Part shown: one piece after another, positions 37,095-46,576 of the stretch
Layout: each line of letters begins with the position of its first letter
Position numbering within the stretch: position 1 is the first letter of the stretch
Source: Burkholderia ubonensis
GTDB lineage: Bacteria > Pseudomonadota > Gammaproteobacteria > Burkholderiales > Burkholderiaceae
Direction of reading: 5' to 3'
Length of the DNA stretch: 64,000 bases
Assembly: GCF_902833085.1 (NCBI RefSeq)
Contig: NZ_CADFEB010000007.1
Location: 186,001-250,000, forward strand
Made by a program: the position numbers and the translations under genes
Notes under the pieces: generated by a model
The model's database searches: none
Told to the model about the DNA's origin: nothing
Seen by the model: the letters and a program-made list of their open reading frames with translations, nothing else

Positions 37095-38876
37095 TTGGAA
37101 ACCCAGAACACTCTTCGCAAATCGCTGAACGCCGGCGGCACGTCGCCGGTCACGGTCTTCAAGCGCCTGTGGCCGTACGTCAAGCCGCTCCTCGGCATCG
37201 TGCTGCTCGCCGTCGTCACGATGGGCGTCGTCGCGGCGACGGAAGCCGGGATTCCGGCGCTGCTCAAGCCGCTCCTCGACCACGGCTTCGGTGCGCACGG
37301 CAGCGACCGCGCGAAGTGGTACGTGCCGGTCGCGGTGATCGGCCTCGCGCTCGTGCGCGGCGCGTCGCAGTACGCGTCGGGTTACCTGCTCAGCTACGTA
37401 TCGAACCGCATCCTGCTGCAGCTGCGCCTGGAGATGTTCCAGCGGATGATCCATACGAGCGCGTCGTTCTTCCAGCGCGAGACCGCGAGCACGGTGATCA
37501 ACGCGATCGTGTTCGAGGTCAACCAGATTCTCTCCGTGCTGACGGGCGTGATGGTTACGCTCGTGCGCGACTCGATGACGGTGATCTTCCTGCTCGGCTA
37601 CCTGTTCTACCTGAACTGGCGGCTCACGCTGATCGTCGCGGTGATCCTGCCGGGCATCGGCTGGCTCGTCAGCAAGATCAACCGCCGGCTGCGCCGCCTG
37701 AACCGCGAGCACCAGACGCTCACCAACGAGCTGTCGTACATCGTCGAGGAGACGGTGGGCGGCTACAAGGTCGTCAAGGTGCATAACGGCGAGCCGTACG
37801 AAATCGACCGCTTTACCGCGATGAGCAAGCGCCTGCGCGGCTATGCGATGCGGATGACGGTCTCGGGCGGCCTCGCGCAGCCGATCACGCAGTTTCTCGC
37901 GTCGATCGCGCTGGCGGTCGTGATCACGATCGCGGTCTTTCAATCGTCGAACGACCAGACGACGGTCGGCGGCTTCGTGGCGTTCGTGACGTCGATGCTG
38001 CTGGTGATCTCGCCGCTCAAGCACCTGATCGACGTGAACCAGCCGCTGCAGCGCGGGATGACGGCCGCCGAGCTGATTTTCGGCCTGATCGACGAGCCGG
38101 CCGAGCCGCAGGGCGGCGGCCGGCCGCTGCCGCATGCGCGCGGCGAGATCGAGTTCCGCGGCGTGACGTTCGACTACGGAGCGGCCGAGCGGCCGACGCT
38201 CGACCGGATCTCGTTCAAGGTCGCGCCGGGCGAGATGGTCGCGCTTGCGGGGCCGTCCGGCAGCGGCAAGACGACGCTCGTGAATCTGCTGCCGCGCTTC
38301 TTCGATCCGACCGGCGGCTCGGTGCTGCTCGACGGCGTGCCGATCGCCGACTACGACATCCATGCGCTGCGCAGCCAGATGGCGATGGTGAGCCAGGACG
38401 TCGTGCTGTTCAACGACACGATCGCCGCGAACGTCGCCTACGGACAGACGCCGGATCGCGCGCGCGTGCAGGCCGCGCTCGAGGCGGCGAACCTCGCGGA
38501 CGCGGTCGCCGCGATGCCCGACGGGCTGGACACGGTCGTCGGCGGCAACGGGATGCGCCTGTCCGGCGGTCAGCGCCAGCGTCTCGCGATCGCGCGTGCA
38601 ATCTACAAGGACGCGCCGATCCTGATCCTCGACGAAGCCACGTCGGCGCTCGATTCCGAATCGGAACGCCACGTGCAGGCGGCGCTCGAGCGGCTGATGG
38701 AAGGCCGCACGACGCTCGTGATCGCGCACCGGCTGTCGACGATCGAGCGCGCCGACCGCATCCTCGTGCTCGAAGCCGGCAAGATCGCCGAAGAGGGCAC
38801 CCACGACGAACTGCTGCGGAACGGCGGCCTGTACGCGCACCTGCACCGCATCCAGTACCAGCAGCAGGCGGCCTGA
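37095..38876 (+). CDS. msbA: Lipid A export ABC transporter MsbA
   Basis: A 593-residue fused permease-ATPase that flips lipid A-core across the inner membrane. The first 330 residues hold six membrane helices, beginning [20 protein letters not shown]. The nucleotide-binding domain has Walker A GPSGSGKT at 386-393, signature [15 protein letters not shown], Walker [17 protein letters not shown] and the switch His in [13 protein letters not shown]. The start is TTG, with AAGAAGGA 5 bases upstream and no in-frame ATG until inside the first helix. The neighbouring waaL and glycosyltransferase genes fit an LPS export role. Confidence 0.95.
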   Translation: METQNTLRKSLNAGGTSPVTVFKRLWPYVKPLLGIVLLAVVTMGVVAATEAGIPALLKPLLDHGFGAHGSDRAKWYVPVAVIGLALVRGASQYASGYLLSYVSNRILLQLRLEMFQRMIHTSASFFQRETASTVINAIVFEVNQILSVLTGVMVTLVRDSMTVIFLLGYLFYLNWRLTLIVAVILPGIGWLVSKINRRLRRLNREHQTLTNELSYIVEETVGGYKVVKVHNGEPYEIDRFTAMSKRLRGYAMRMTVSGGLAQPITQFLASIALAVVITIAVFQSSNDQTTVGGFVAFVTSMLLVISPLKHLIDVNQPLQRGMTAAELIFGLIDEPAEPQGGGRPLPHARGEIEFRGVTFDYGAAERPTLDRISFKVAPGEMVALAGPSGSGKTTLVNLLPRFFDPTGGSVLLDGVPIADYDIHALRSQMAMVSQDVVLFNDTIAANVAYGQTPDRARVQAALEAANLADAVAAMPDGLDTVVGGNGMRLSGGQRQRLAIARAIYKDAPILILDEATSALDSESERHVQAALERLMEGRTTLVIAHRLSTIERADRILVLEAGKIAEEGTHDELLRNGGLYAHLHRIQYQQQAA

Positions 38877-38981
38877 CGGGCGCGCGGCGAGCCGCCGCGC
38901 GTCTATCGTCACGCCGGCGTGGTAGTCTTCACTGCGCAGTCCGCAGTCGTTTCATTCGACCGAACAACACGGAGGAAACGC

Positions 38982-39374
38982 ATGAAGATGACGCACCGCA
39001 TGATGTTTGTCGCATTGATCGCGGCGACTTTCACGGCGCCGCTCGCGATGGCCCAGGACGCCCAGGACGAGTACGGGAATGGCCACCACGGCGGCCCCGG
39101 GATGAAGCATGGTCATGGACCGAAGCACATGCCGCCCGGCCAGATGCGGCGCGGCGAAGATGCGCCGCCGCCGCGCTGGGCGGACGAGCCGCACCGCGAA
39201 TGGCACAAGGGCGACCGGCTGCCGGACGAATTCCGCGACCGCCAGTATGTGGTCGACGACTGGCGCGGCTATCGCCTGAGCGCGCCGCCGCGCGGCTATC
39301 ACTGGGTCGGCATCGGCGGGGACTACCTGCTCGTGCAGATCGGCTCGGGCGTCGTGCTGCGAGTCGGTCCGTAA
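38982..39374 (+). CDS. RcnB-like periplasmic protein
   Basis: A 130-residue precursor with signal peptide MKMTHRMMFVALIAATFTAPLAMA and a GGAGGAA ribosome binding site. A His/Gly/Met-rich segment (NGHHGGPGMKHGHGPKHMPPG) could bind metal. The C-terminal part, YRLSAPPRGYHWVGIGGDYLLVQIGSGVV, is the RcnB-type domain. RcnB in E. coli modulates nickel and cobalt efflux. No rcnA homologue is adjacent, so the partner is unknown. It is a single gene. Confidence 0.87.
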   Translation: MKMTHRMMFVALIAATFTAPLAMAQDAQDEYGNGHHGGPGMKHGHGPKHMPPGQMRRGEDAPPPRWADEPHREWHKGDRLPDEFRDRQYVVDDWRGYRLSAPPRGYHWVGIGGDYLLVQIGSGVVLRVGP

Positions 39375-39448
39375 CCAACCGCTCGCGCCTGCCGGGCGTG
39401 CCAGCGCCCGGCGAACCCTTCTTTCCCCGTTTTCTCCCCGTTGCCGCG

Positions 39449-40009
39449 CTACGTGCGCGCCAGCCAGCGCCGCTCGATCTTCGACGTCGCCCAGCACACG
39501 CCGAGCGCGCACACCGTGCCGAGCGTCACCTCGCCGAGCCGCACGAGCGGAATGTCCCACAGCGGGCCGCTGCCCGGAAACAGCATCACGATCGTCGCGG
39601 TGACGCCGCCGAGCCGCGCCGCGCTGCCGACGTTCAGGCACCAGCAGCAGACGATCACGACCGCGACCGCGATCGCATAGGCGAGCATGTCGTGGCCGCC
39701 GCCGAGCGCGGCGCCCGCGAAGCCGAGCACGCCGCCGACCATCGCGCCGATGAACTGGTCGCGCGACAGCGACATCGTGTCCGCGTAGTTGTGCTGGGTG
39801 ACCGCGATCGCGGTGACCGCGGCCCAGACCGCCTGCTCGGAGTGCAGCGCGCGGCCGATGCCGTAGGCGAGGCACGCGCCGCAGACGGCCTGCAGCGCCA
39901 TCAGCCCGCCTTGCGCGAGCCGCTGGCGCAGCGACAGCCCCTTGAACAGGTCGAACACCGACTGCTGGATCTGCTGCCGGGTTTCGTTGAGTGTCCTGAG
40001 TGTATTCAT
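39449..40009 (-). CDS. FUSC-family small membrane protein
   Basis: A 186-residue protein with an amphipathic N-terminus (LNETRQQIQQSVFDLFKG) followed by about six hydrophobic segments, as in the membrane half of fusaric acid/aromatic acid exporters. Typical pieces are ALHSEQAVWAAVTAIAVTQHNYADT and RDQFIGAMVGGVLGFAGAALGG. Full-length FUSC exporters are 350-700 residues, so this is a minimal membrane-only form with no cytoplasmic domain. The substrate is unknown. It lies 40 bases after the MFS gene on the same strand and may be cotranscribed. Confidence 0.82.
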   Translation of the reverse strand: MNTLRTLNETRQQIQQSVFDLFKGLSLRQRLAQGGLMALQAVCGACLAYGIGRALHSEQAVWAAVTAIAVTQHNYADTMSLSRDQFIGAMVGGVLGFAGAALGGGHDMLAYAIAVAVVIVCCWCLNVGSAARLGGVTATIVMLFPGSGPLWDIPLVRLGEVTLGTVCALGVCWATSKIERRWLART

Positions 40010-40049
40010 CGTCTGGCTGCCATGAATCGGGTGACGCGGGCGTGTGGCG

Positions 40050-41324
40050 TCAGTGCGCCTGTTCGGGCGACGCGGGCGCGGACGCCTCGGCCTGGTCGTC
40101 GCCGTTCTCGACGCGCGTTTCGGGCATGCCGAGCCAGACCAGCAGCACCGCGAGCGCACCCGCGGCGGCGAGCCCGAAGAAGCTGACCGCATTGCCGAAA
40201 TGATCGGCGACATAGCCGGCCGCGGCCGTGCTGAAGGTCGCGCCGATCCCCGCTGCGAGGCCGAACAAGCCGATGCACAGGTTGTAGCGGCCCTTGCCGC
40301 CCGCGACGTCCGCGGCGATCAGCGGCAGCATCACGCCGAACACCGCGGCGCTGATGCCGTCGAGCATCTGCACCGGCACGAGCAGGTACGGGCTGCTCAC
40401 GCCGGCGAACAGCAGCGCGCGCACCGGCAGCGCCGAGAAGCCGAGCAGCAGGATCGGCCGGCGGCCCCAGCGCTGCGCGGAGCGGCCGACCCACGGCGAC
40501 AGCATCGCGACGATCGCCTGCGGCACGATGATGCACGCGGCGATCACGAGCTGCACGTTCTCGCCCATGCCGGCCGTCACTTCGCCGGCCGCGAGGTTCA
40601 GCATCGCCGCGTTCGACAGGTGGAACAGCACGACGCACGCGGCGAAGGTCAGCATCCGCCGGTCGCGCAGCAGCTCGAGCAGCGTCTCGCGCTCCTCGCC
40701 GTCGTCCTCGCCGTCGTCCTTGTCGTCGTGCTTGCCGCCGACGTGCGGGATCACCGTATGGGTCGGCTGGATCATCGCGAGCGCGAACAGCGCGGGCAGC
40801 GCGAGCACGGCGGTCAGCCAGAACACCGCGCGCGCGGAGAAGTATTCGCCGGTGAGCCCCATCAGGCCCGCCGCGACCGCGCTGCCGATCGACGCCCAGC
40901 GCGCGTTGCGGCCGAGCCGGTCGCCGAGGTCCGCGCGGCCGACCAGCGAGAACGAGATCGCCGCCATCGCCGGCACCAGCATGCAGCTCGCGAAGCCGTG
41001 GAATACCTCGGCCGCGATCACCGGCACGATCGTCGGGCTGGCGGCCAGCAGCACCGCGGACAGGATGATCGCGGCGATCGCCCACGCGGCCGCGCCTTTC
41101 TTGTTCTTCAGCGCGTCGACGGCCGCGCCGCCCGGCACCTGGCTCACCATCGCGCTGATCGTGCCGATCGACAGCACCATGCCGATTTCGCCCTGCGTCC
41201 ACTTGTGCGATGCGAGGTACGACGCGATGAACGGACCGAAGCCCGTTTGAACGTTCGCCACGAAGAAGTTGAGCCAGTCGAGCGCCCGGAGGCTGCGCAC
41301 GCTGACGGTCTGGTGGATCGTCAT
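40050..41324 (-). CDS. MFS transporter
   Basis: A 424-residue major facilitator with 12 membrane segments. It begins LRALDWLNFFVANVQTGFGPFIASYLASHKWTQGEIG. The central cytoplasmic loop between the two six-helix halves carries a very acidic insert, GGKHDDKDDGEDDGEERE. The second half includes the motif-A-like GRSAQRWGRRPILLLGF. It resembles drug or sugar exporters, but the substrate is unknown. Its ATG overlaps the TGA of the upstream PRC-barrel lipoprotein gene (ATGA), so the two are translationally coupled. The C-terminus ends with a polar tail. Confidence 0.85.
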   Translation of the reverse strand: MTIHQTVSVRSLRALDWLNFFVANVQTGFGPFIASYLASHKWTQGEIGMVLSIGTISAMVSQVPGGAAVDALKNKKGAAAWAIAAIILSAVLLAASPTIVPVIAAEVFHGFASCMLVPAMAAISFSLVGRADLGDRLGRNARWASIGSAVAAGLMGLTGEYFSARAVFWLTAVLALPALFALAMIQPTHTVIPHVGGKHDDKDDGEDDGEERETLLELLRDRRMLTFAACVVLFHLSNAAMLNLAAGEVTAGMGENVQLVIAACIIVPQAIVAMLSPWVGRSAQRWGRRPILLLGFSALPVRALLFAGVSSPYLLVPVQMLDGISAAVFGVMLPLIAADVAGGKGRYNLCIGLFGLAAGIGATFSTAAAGYVADHFGNAVSFFGLAAAGALAVLLVWLGMPETRVENGDDQAEASAPASPEQAH

Positions 41325-42280
41325 CGCGTGGCACTCGCAGGCGAGGCCGGCGCGGGGGCGGGCGGCGGCGAGACGGCGACGAGCGGCTTGTCCGCCGCGT
41401 AGGGCGGCGACGCCTTGATCTGCGCGTCGTTGAGGTCGAGCTGCGGGCGCAGCGTCCTGTCGCGCGTGACGAAGCGCAGCGCGGCCCAGTTCGCGGCGAT
41501 CGAGCGGCGATCCGTGTTGACGAGCCCGCCGAGGTCGAGCACGACCGCCTGCGGTTGCGCGTCGCGGTCGATCAGCACGTCGACGACGCGGCCGATCTTC
41601 GTGCCGTTCGGCCGTTCGACGTCGCTGTCGAGCATCGGCAGGCGCGTGGCCGGCGACGCGGCGGACGAGCCGGACAGCGGCACCGCCTTCGGCCGGGCGG
41701 CCGGCGGCAGCTCGCCCGACGGCACGTCGAGCACGATCGGCTCGCGCTTGCCGCCCGGCAGGAAGCGGAACACGCTCCACGGGAAGCTGACCTTGCGGTC
41801 GCCGACGCCCATGAAGCCCTGCAGGTTGACGATCATCTCGCGCGGCTTGCCGCTCGGGTCGGTCACCATGTCGACCGCGCGGCCGATCACCTTGCCGCCG
41901 CGCCGCCGCACCTCGCTGTCGAGCAGCGCGTGGACCTCGTTGCGGTCGAGCGTGCGCGTCGCGACGAGCGGGGCCGGCACGGGCGGCGCCGGCGGCGGCG
42001 CCTCCGGACGCTGGACCGGCTTCGGCCGCGCGACTTCGCGTTGCGGCTTCTTCGGCGCCTCGGCTTCGGGCCGGACCGGCGCGGGCACGGGCGGCATCGT
42101 CAGCGGTTCGCCGGCGGTTTCCTCGACCGGCTCGACAAGCGCCTCGCTGATCGGCGCGGGCGGGTTCTGGGTCGGCAGCAGCCCGCAGCCGGACAGCAGC
42201 GCGGCGGCGGCGAGGATCGGGAAGAGCGTCGTGGACGGGAATGACATGCGGGACGCGTGAAGCGGATATCCGCCGCTCAT
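41321..42280 (-). CDS. PRC-barrel domain lipoprotein
   Basis: A 319-residue predicted lipoprotein: hydrophobic FPILAAAALLSGC with the lipobox cysteine, then a Pro/Glu/Ala-rich spacer to about residue 105. Two PRC-barrel domains follow (VHALLDSEVRRRGGKVIGRAVDMVTDPSGKPREMIV and MLDSDVERPNGTKIGRVVDVLIDRDAQPQAVVLDL). PRC barrels are beta domains found in RNA-processing and photosynthetic proteins; an envelope role here is unknown. An alternative start at 42247 gives a neater signal peptide, but GGAG is only seen before the longer start. It is coupled to the MFS gene. Confidence 0.8.
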   Translation of the reverse strand: MSGGYPLHASRMSFPSTTLFPILAAAALLSGCGLLPTQNPPAPISEALVEPVEETAGEPLTMPPVPAPVRPEAEAPKKPQREVARPKPVQRPEAPPPAPPVPAPLVATRTLDRNEVHALLDSEVRRRGGKVIGRAVDMVTDPSGKPREMIVNLQGFMGVGDRKVSFPWSVFRFLPGGKREPIVLDVPSGELPPAARPKAVPLSGSSAASPATRLPMLDSDVERPNGTKIGRVVDVLIDRDAQPQAVVLDLGGLVNTDRRSIAANWAALRFVTRDRTLRPQLDLNDAQIKASPPYAADKPLVAVSPPPAPAPASPASATR

Positions 42281-42581
42281 TGAAAACTCACTCCAAGGGT
42301 CGGGGGCGGGCCCGGAGGCACGCGGCTGGCGATGGAAGGCGGGTGCGTGCGGCGCACCACGCGAGGGGAGAGTTTACCGTGTCTCGCGGGAAAGGCCGAA
42401 GAACGGCGGGCGATCGATGGGAATCGGCGCGTGAGAACCGCGTGCGGCGGCGTGCGCGCGGGCGTCGCCGCATCGCGGCGACCGGAGCCGGAAGGCCGGC
42501 GCACCGAGCCGTGCGACATGGCGCCGCAGCGGTCGGCCCGGGGCGTGTGTGCGTCGATTCGCGCGACGCACACGCGAAGGC
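42281..42581. other. Gene-free region between PRC-barrel gene and yggL
   Basis: About 300 bases with no convincing coding frame. It probably holds the promoter for the PRC-MFS-FUSC unit. The only clear structure is a 10-bp inverted repeat, GTGTGCGTCG / CGACGCACAC, at 42547-42573, shortly after the yggL stop. It lacks a T-run but could act as its 3' end. Confidence 0.45.
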
Positions 42582-42917
42582 TTACGCCTCCGGATACCAG
42601 GCGTCCGTGAAATCGCTGACGGCGACGTCGGCCAGTTCGGGCCGGGCCTCGAGCCACCCGCGAACCGACTCGCGGTCCGCGTCGGTCGTCGTGCCGCGCG
42701 GCGCGCCGGAAATCACGTAGGCGCTGATGCCTTCGTCCGCGGACGCGACGGTCAGCAGCCCGTTCGCCTCGACGAAGTCGATGAATGCGTCGATCAGTTC
42801 GCCGCGCTGGAGGTCGCTCAGCTCGGTGCGGTATTGGGCCGATGCGCAGAAGGCCAGCTCCTGGAATTCGCCGATGTGGAGTTTCTTGCGCTGGCGGCGG
42901 TTGTGTTGCTTGCTCAT
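42582..42917 (-). CDS. yggL: YggL family (DUF469) 50S-associated protein
   Basis: A 111-residue cytoplasmic protein. The basic start MSKQHNRRQRKKLHIGEFQELAF and the body FIDFVEANGLLTVASADEGISAYV, then VRGWLEARPELADVAVSDFTDAWYPEA, are those of the YggL/DUF469 family. YggL is reported to bind the large ribosomal subunit; its function is not settled. It is a single gene on the minus strand with no visible SD. Confidence 0.9.
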   Translation of the reverse strand: MSKQHNRRQRKKLHIGEFQELAFCASAQYRTELSDLQRGELIDAFIDFVEANGLLTVASADEGISAYVISGAPRGTTTDADRESVRGWLEARPELADVAVSDFTDAWYPEA

Positions 42918-42990
42918 GGTGCTTTGATAAATGCTTGCAGGGATGGAAAAAGGGGCTTCGTGCAGCGGGAGCGCGTGCGTTCACTTCACT

Positions 42991-43386
42991 TTACTTTACG
43001 CACTGCACATCCTGCCTGGGCACGGAGATGATCGCCGGGTAGGTTCCGCGCTCGAGTTCCACGCGCGCGACCACGACCAGCGTCTGCGCGTCGCTGTCGT
43101 CGTACACGCTGACCCGCTCGTGCCGAAGATACGTGACGCCGGTGCAGCCGGACGTGCGGCCGTCTTCGGAGACCTTGCAGTCGAGCGGATGGTCGGCGAG
43201 GTAGCGGTACTTTTCCGGGGTCGCGAGGTATTCGCGCAGGCTTGGCGCGGATCCGCCGACGCCGGTGACGGTCGCGATCGCGCACGATTGCTGCGACGCG
43301 TCGCCGGAAGCCGACGTTTCGGCCGTTGCCGGCACGCTCGCGAACGCGAGCGCGGCGACGAATGTGGATGCGATGATGGACTTCAT
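42991..43386 (-). CDS. Secreted protein of unknown function
   Basis: A 131-residue precursor with a clear signal peptide (MKSIIASTFVAALAFASVPATA). The mature part is about 109 residues with four cysteines (QSCAIA, LDCKVS, SGCTGV, VQCVK), enough for two disulfides. It looks like a mainly beta-strand domain (RVSVYDDSDAQTLVVVARVELERGTYPAII). No family is recognised. It stands alone between rng and yggL. Confidence 0.72.
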   Translation of the reverse strand: MKSIIASTFVAALAFASVPATAETSASGDASQQSCAIATVTGVGGSAPSLREYLATPEKYRYLADHPLDCKVSEDGRTSGCTGVTYLRHERVSVYDDSDAQTLVVVARVELERGTYPAIISVPRQDVQCVK

Positions 43387-43473
43387 GGCTCGGTTACCCG
43401 TGTGCGGACTCAGCGCGGGATTGTAACCAACCCGCGCGGGACGGGTTGTCGACCGAGCATCGCGCGCCGTGCG

Positions 43474-44943
43474 TCACATCAGCACGATATCGTACTGCTC
43501 CTGGCTCAGATTCGACTCGACCTGCAGCGACACCGGCTTGCCGATGAAGTCGATCAGCATCGCGAGATGCTGCGATTCCTCGTCGAGGAACAGGTCGATC
43601 ACCTGCTGCGCGGCGATCACGCGGAACTCGCGCGGATTGAACTGCCGCGACTCGCGCAGGATCTCGCGCAGGATGTCGTAGCACACGGTGCGCGACGTCT
43701 TCACCTGGCCCTTGCCCTGGCAGGTCGGGCACGGCTCGCACAGCACGTGCGCGAGCGATTCGCGCGTGCGCTTGCGCGTCATCTCGACGAGCCCGAGCTG
43801 CGAGAAGCCGTTGACGGTCACGCGTGTACGGTCGCGCGCGAGCGCTTTCTTCAGCTCGGCGAGCACCGCGTCGCGATGCTCGGCATTCTCCATGTCGATG
43901 AAGTCGATGATGATGATCCCGCCGAGGTTGCGCAGCCGCAGCTGCCGCGCGATGGTGTGCGCGGCCTCGAGGTTGGTCTTGAAGATCGTGTCGTCGAAGT
44001 TGCGCGCGCCGACGTAGCCGCCCGTGTTCACGTCGATCGTCGTCATCGCCTCGGTCTGGTCGATCATCAGGTAGCCGCCCGACTTCAGGTCGACCCGCCG
44101 CGACAGCGCGCGCTGGATTTCCGCCTCGATGTTGTACAGGTCGAACAGCGGCCGCTCGCCGGTGTAGTGGTGCAGCTTCGGGCTCACGGCCGGCGTGAAC
44201 TCGGCCGCGAATTCGGCGAGCCGCTGGTACGTCTCGCGCGAATCGACCTGGATGCGCGACGTGTCGTCGTTCGCGAAATCGCGCAACACGCGCTGCGCGA
44301 GGTCGAGATCCTGGTACAGCAGGCTCGTCGCCGGCAGCCGCTGCGCCTGGCCGACGATCGTCGCCCAGGTCTTGCGCAGGTAGGTGACGTCGCCGGCCAG
44401 CTCGTCGGAGGTCGCGTCCTCGGCGATCGTGCGCACGATGTAGCCGCCTTTCTCGTCCGCCGGGATCACCGCGGTCAGGCGCGCGCGCACCGCCTCGCGC
44501 TCGGCCTCGCTCTCGATCTTCTGCGAAATGCCGATGTGCGGCTCCTGCGGCAGGTAGACGAGCGTGCGGCCCGCGATGCTGACCTGCGTCGACAGCCGCG
44601 CGCCCTTCGTGCCGATCGGGTCCTTGATGACCTGGACCATCAGCGTCTGGCCCTCGAACACGGTCTTTTCGATCGGCTGGTGCGGCGCGCTCGTGTGCGG
44701 TTCGCCGTTCAGGCGCGGCTGCCAGATGTCGGCGACGTGCAGGAACGCCGCGCGCTCGAGCCCGATGTCGATGAACGCCGACTGCATGCCGGGCAGCACG
44801 CGCACGACCTTGCCGAGATAGATGTTGCCGACGCGTCCGCGCGACAGCGTGCGCTCGACGTGAAGCTCCTGCACCGCGCCTTGCTGGACGAGTGCAACCC
44901 GCGTTTCCTGCGGCGTGATGTTGATCAGGATTTCTTCGTTCAT
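43474..44943 (-). CDS. rng: Ribonuclease G
   Basis: A 489-residue endoribonuclease that matures the 5' end of 16S rRNA and degrades mRNA. It starts MNEEILINITPQETRVALVQ. The S1 domain is at about residues 37-120 (RVGNIYLGKVVRVLPGMQSAFIDIG). The catalytic domain contains GGYLMIDQTEAMTTIDVNTGGYVG and GGIIIIDFIDM with the magnesium-binding aspartates. The zinc link is CPTCQGKG. It has no long RNase E-type scaffold, which separates it from RNase E. It lies 8 bases after maf, so the two are cotranscribed. Confidence 0.97.
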   Translation of the reverse strand: MNEEILINITPQETRVALVQQGAVQELHVERTLSRGRVGNIYLGKVVRVLPGMQSAFIDIGLERAAFLHVADIWQPRLNGEPHTSAPHQPIEKTVFEGQTLMVQVIKDPIGTKGARLSTQVSIAGRTLVYLPQEPHIGISQKIESEAEREAVRARLTAVIPADEKGGYIVRTIAEDATSDELAGDVTYLRKTWATIVGQAQRLPATSLLYQDLDLAQRVLRDFANDDTSRIQVDSRETYQRLAEFAAEFTPAVSPKLHHYTGERPLFDLYNIEAEIQRALSRRVDLKSGGYLMIDQTEAMTTIDVNTGGYVGARNFDDTIFKTNLEAAHTIARQLRLRNLGGIIIIDFIDMENAEHRDAVLAELKKALARDRTRVTVNGFSQLGLVEMTRKRTRESLAHVLCEPCPTCQGKGQVKTSRTVCYDILREILRESRQFNPREFRVIAAQQVIDLFLDEESQHLAMLIDFIGKPVSLQVESNLSQEQYDIVLM

Positions 44944-44951
44944 GGCGGGAT

Positions 44952-45584
44952 TCAGAAGTCGACGCGCGCGGCGCGCAGCAGTGCTGCAGTCTCAAAAAGG
45001 GGCAGACCCATGATACCTGAATGGGAGCCGGCGATTTGCTCGACGAATTCGGCCGCGCGCCCCTGGATCGCGTACGCGCCGGCCTTGCCGAACGGCTCGC
45101 CGGTCTCGACGTAGCGCGCGAACGCGTCGCGCGGCGCGGCCGCGAAGCGCACCGACGAGCGCGACAGCGCCGGCGGCAGCAGCGCGCCGCCCGCGTCGAC
45201 CACGGCGACCGCGGTCAGCACTTCGTGCTCGCGCCCCGCGAGGCGGGTGAGCATCGCGAGCGCGTCGGCGGGATCGGCGGGCTTGCCGAGGATCGCGCCG
45301 TCGATCGTCACGGTCGTGTCGGCGACGAGCACCGGCGCGGCGGGCTTGCCGCTCGCGACGAGGCGCGCACGCGCGGCGTCGGCCTTCGCGACGGTCACGC
45401 GCAGCACGTAGTCGTCGGCGGCCTCGCCGGGCAGCTCGGCTTCGAGCGCCTCGGCGTCCTCGTCGGGGCGGGGCAGCAGCAGCTCGAAGCGCACGCCGAT
45501 CTGCTGCAGCAGTTCCTGGCGGCGCGGGCTTTGCGAAGCGAGGTAAAGGGTCGGGAAGAGTTCGCGGGAAACGCTGGACGGCAT
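44952..45584 (-). CDS. maf: Maf-family nucleotide pyrophosphatase
   Basis: A 210-residue house-cleaning enzyme that hydrolyses dTTP/UTP or modified nucleotides. It has [24 protein letters not shown], the central [20 protein letters not shown], and [33 protein letters not shown]. The aspartate in ADTTV is the usual catalytic base. It sits between rlmH and rng in the widely conserved cluster. The subfamily (YhdE-like dTTP/UTP type) is inferred from context. Confidence 0.95.
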   Translation of the reverse strand: MPSSVSRELFPTLYLASQSPRRQELLQQIGVRFELLLPRPDEDAEALEAELPGEAADDYVLRVTVAKADAARARLVASGKPAAPVLVADTTVTIDGAILGKPADPADALAMLTRLAGREHEVLTAVAVVDAGGALLPPALSRSSVRFAAAPRDAFARYVETGEPFGKAGAYAIQGRAAEFVEQIAGSHSGIMGLPLFETAALLRAARVDF

Positions 45585-45635
45585 GGTGTCGTTATCTCGT
45601 GGGGCGCGCGGCGCGCGCGTCGCGAGGACGACGCG

Positions 45636-46106
45636 TCATGCGCGGTGATAGGGGTGATTCTGCGTGATGCTCCACGCCCGGTAAAGCTGTTCGGCGAGCA
45701 GCACCCGCACCATCCCGTGCGGCAGCGTCATGCTGGAGATGCGCAGCAGCAGGTCGGCGCGCGCCTTGAGCGCCGGGTCGAGCCCGTCGGCGCCGCCGAT
45801 GATGAACGCGACGTCGCGGCCGTCCTGCTGCCAGCCGGGCAGCGCCTGCGCGAGCTGCATCGTGGTCCAGTCGCGGCCGCGCTCGTCGAGCGCGACGATC
45901 CGCGCGCCCTTCGGCAGCGCGGCCTCGATCTTCTGTCGCTCGGCGGCCATCACGCTTTCGGCGCTGCGCCCGCCGGAGCGCAGCTCGGGCTTGATCTCGC
46001 GCAGCTCGATGCGCAGCTCGGGCGGCATCCGCTTCGTGTATTCATCGAAGCCGGACGCGATCCAGCCCGGCATCTTGTGACCGACCGCGAGGATGAAAAG
46101 CTTCAT
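45636..46106 (-). CDS. rlmH: 23S rRNA (pseudouridine1915-N3)-methyltransferase
   Basis: A 156-residue SPOUT methyltransferase that methylates pseudouridine 1915 in the 23S rRNA decoding-site helix. It starts [15 protein letters not shown] and has [22 protein letters not shown], the trefoil knot FIIGGADGL and the C-terminal [28 protein letters not shown]. The length matches the E. coli protein almost exactly. It follows rsfS by 19 bases. Confidence 0.98.
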   Translation of the reverse strand: MKLFILAVGHKMPGWIASGFDEYTKRMPPELRIELREIKPELRSGGRSAESVMAAERQKIEAALPKGARIVALDERGRDWTTMQLAQALPGWQQDGRDVAFIIGGADGLDPALKARADLLLRISSMTLPHGMVRVLLAEQLYRAWSITQNHPYHRA

Positions 46107-46125
46107 CGGGACGATGCGTGACGAC

Positions 46126-46572
46126 TCAGCGGCGGCGGGCGGGCGTCTTGCGCGCCGGACGGGCGACTTCTTCCTCGTCTTCCTCGTCGTCTTCGGCCTG
46201 CGCTGCCGCACCGTTCGGGGCCTTGCCGCCGCCGAGCTTCATGCGCACCGGCTTGTCGCCCCAGATTTCCTCGAGGTTGTAGTACTGGCGCAGCGCGGGC
46301 TGCAGGATGTGCACGACCGCGTCGCCGCAGTCGACCAGCACCCATTCGCCGGTGTCCTCGCCTTCGGAGCTGACGACGTCGCCGCCGGCTTCCTTGACCT
46401 TGTCGCGCACGTTCGACGCGAGCGCCTTGGTCTGGCGGTTCGAGGTGCCGGACGCGACGATCACGCGGTCGAACAGTTCGGTCAGGTGGCTCGTGTTGAA
46501 GACCTTGATGTCTTGTGCCTTGACGTCTTCGAGGGCGTCGACGATGACGCGCTGCAGTTTGCGGATATCCAT
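46126..46572 (-). CDS. rsfS: Ribosomal silencing factor
   Basis: A 148-residue DUF143 protein that binds L14 and blocks subunit joining during starvation. It has [21 protein letters not shown] start (here [22 protein letters not shown]), [18 protein letters not shown] and [31 protein letters not shown]-terminal tail of about 30 residues alternates acidic (EDDEEDEEE) and basic (RKTPARRR) runs and is longer than in E. coli. It follows nadD by 4 bases. Confidence 0.96.
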   Translation of the reverse strand: MDIRKLQRVIVDALEDVKAQDIKVFNTSHLTELFDRVIVASGTSNRQTKALASNVRDKVKEAGGDVVSSEGEDTGEWVLVDCGDAVVHILQPALRQYYNLEEIWGDKPVRMKLGGGKAPNGAAAQAEDDEEDEEEVARPARKTPARRR

Positions 46573-46576
46573 GGAT

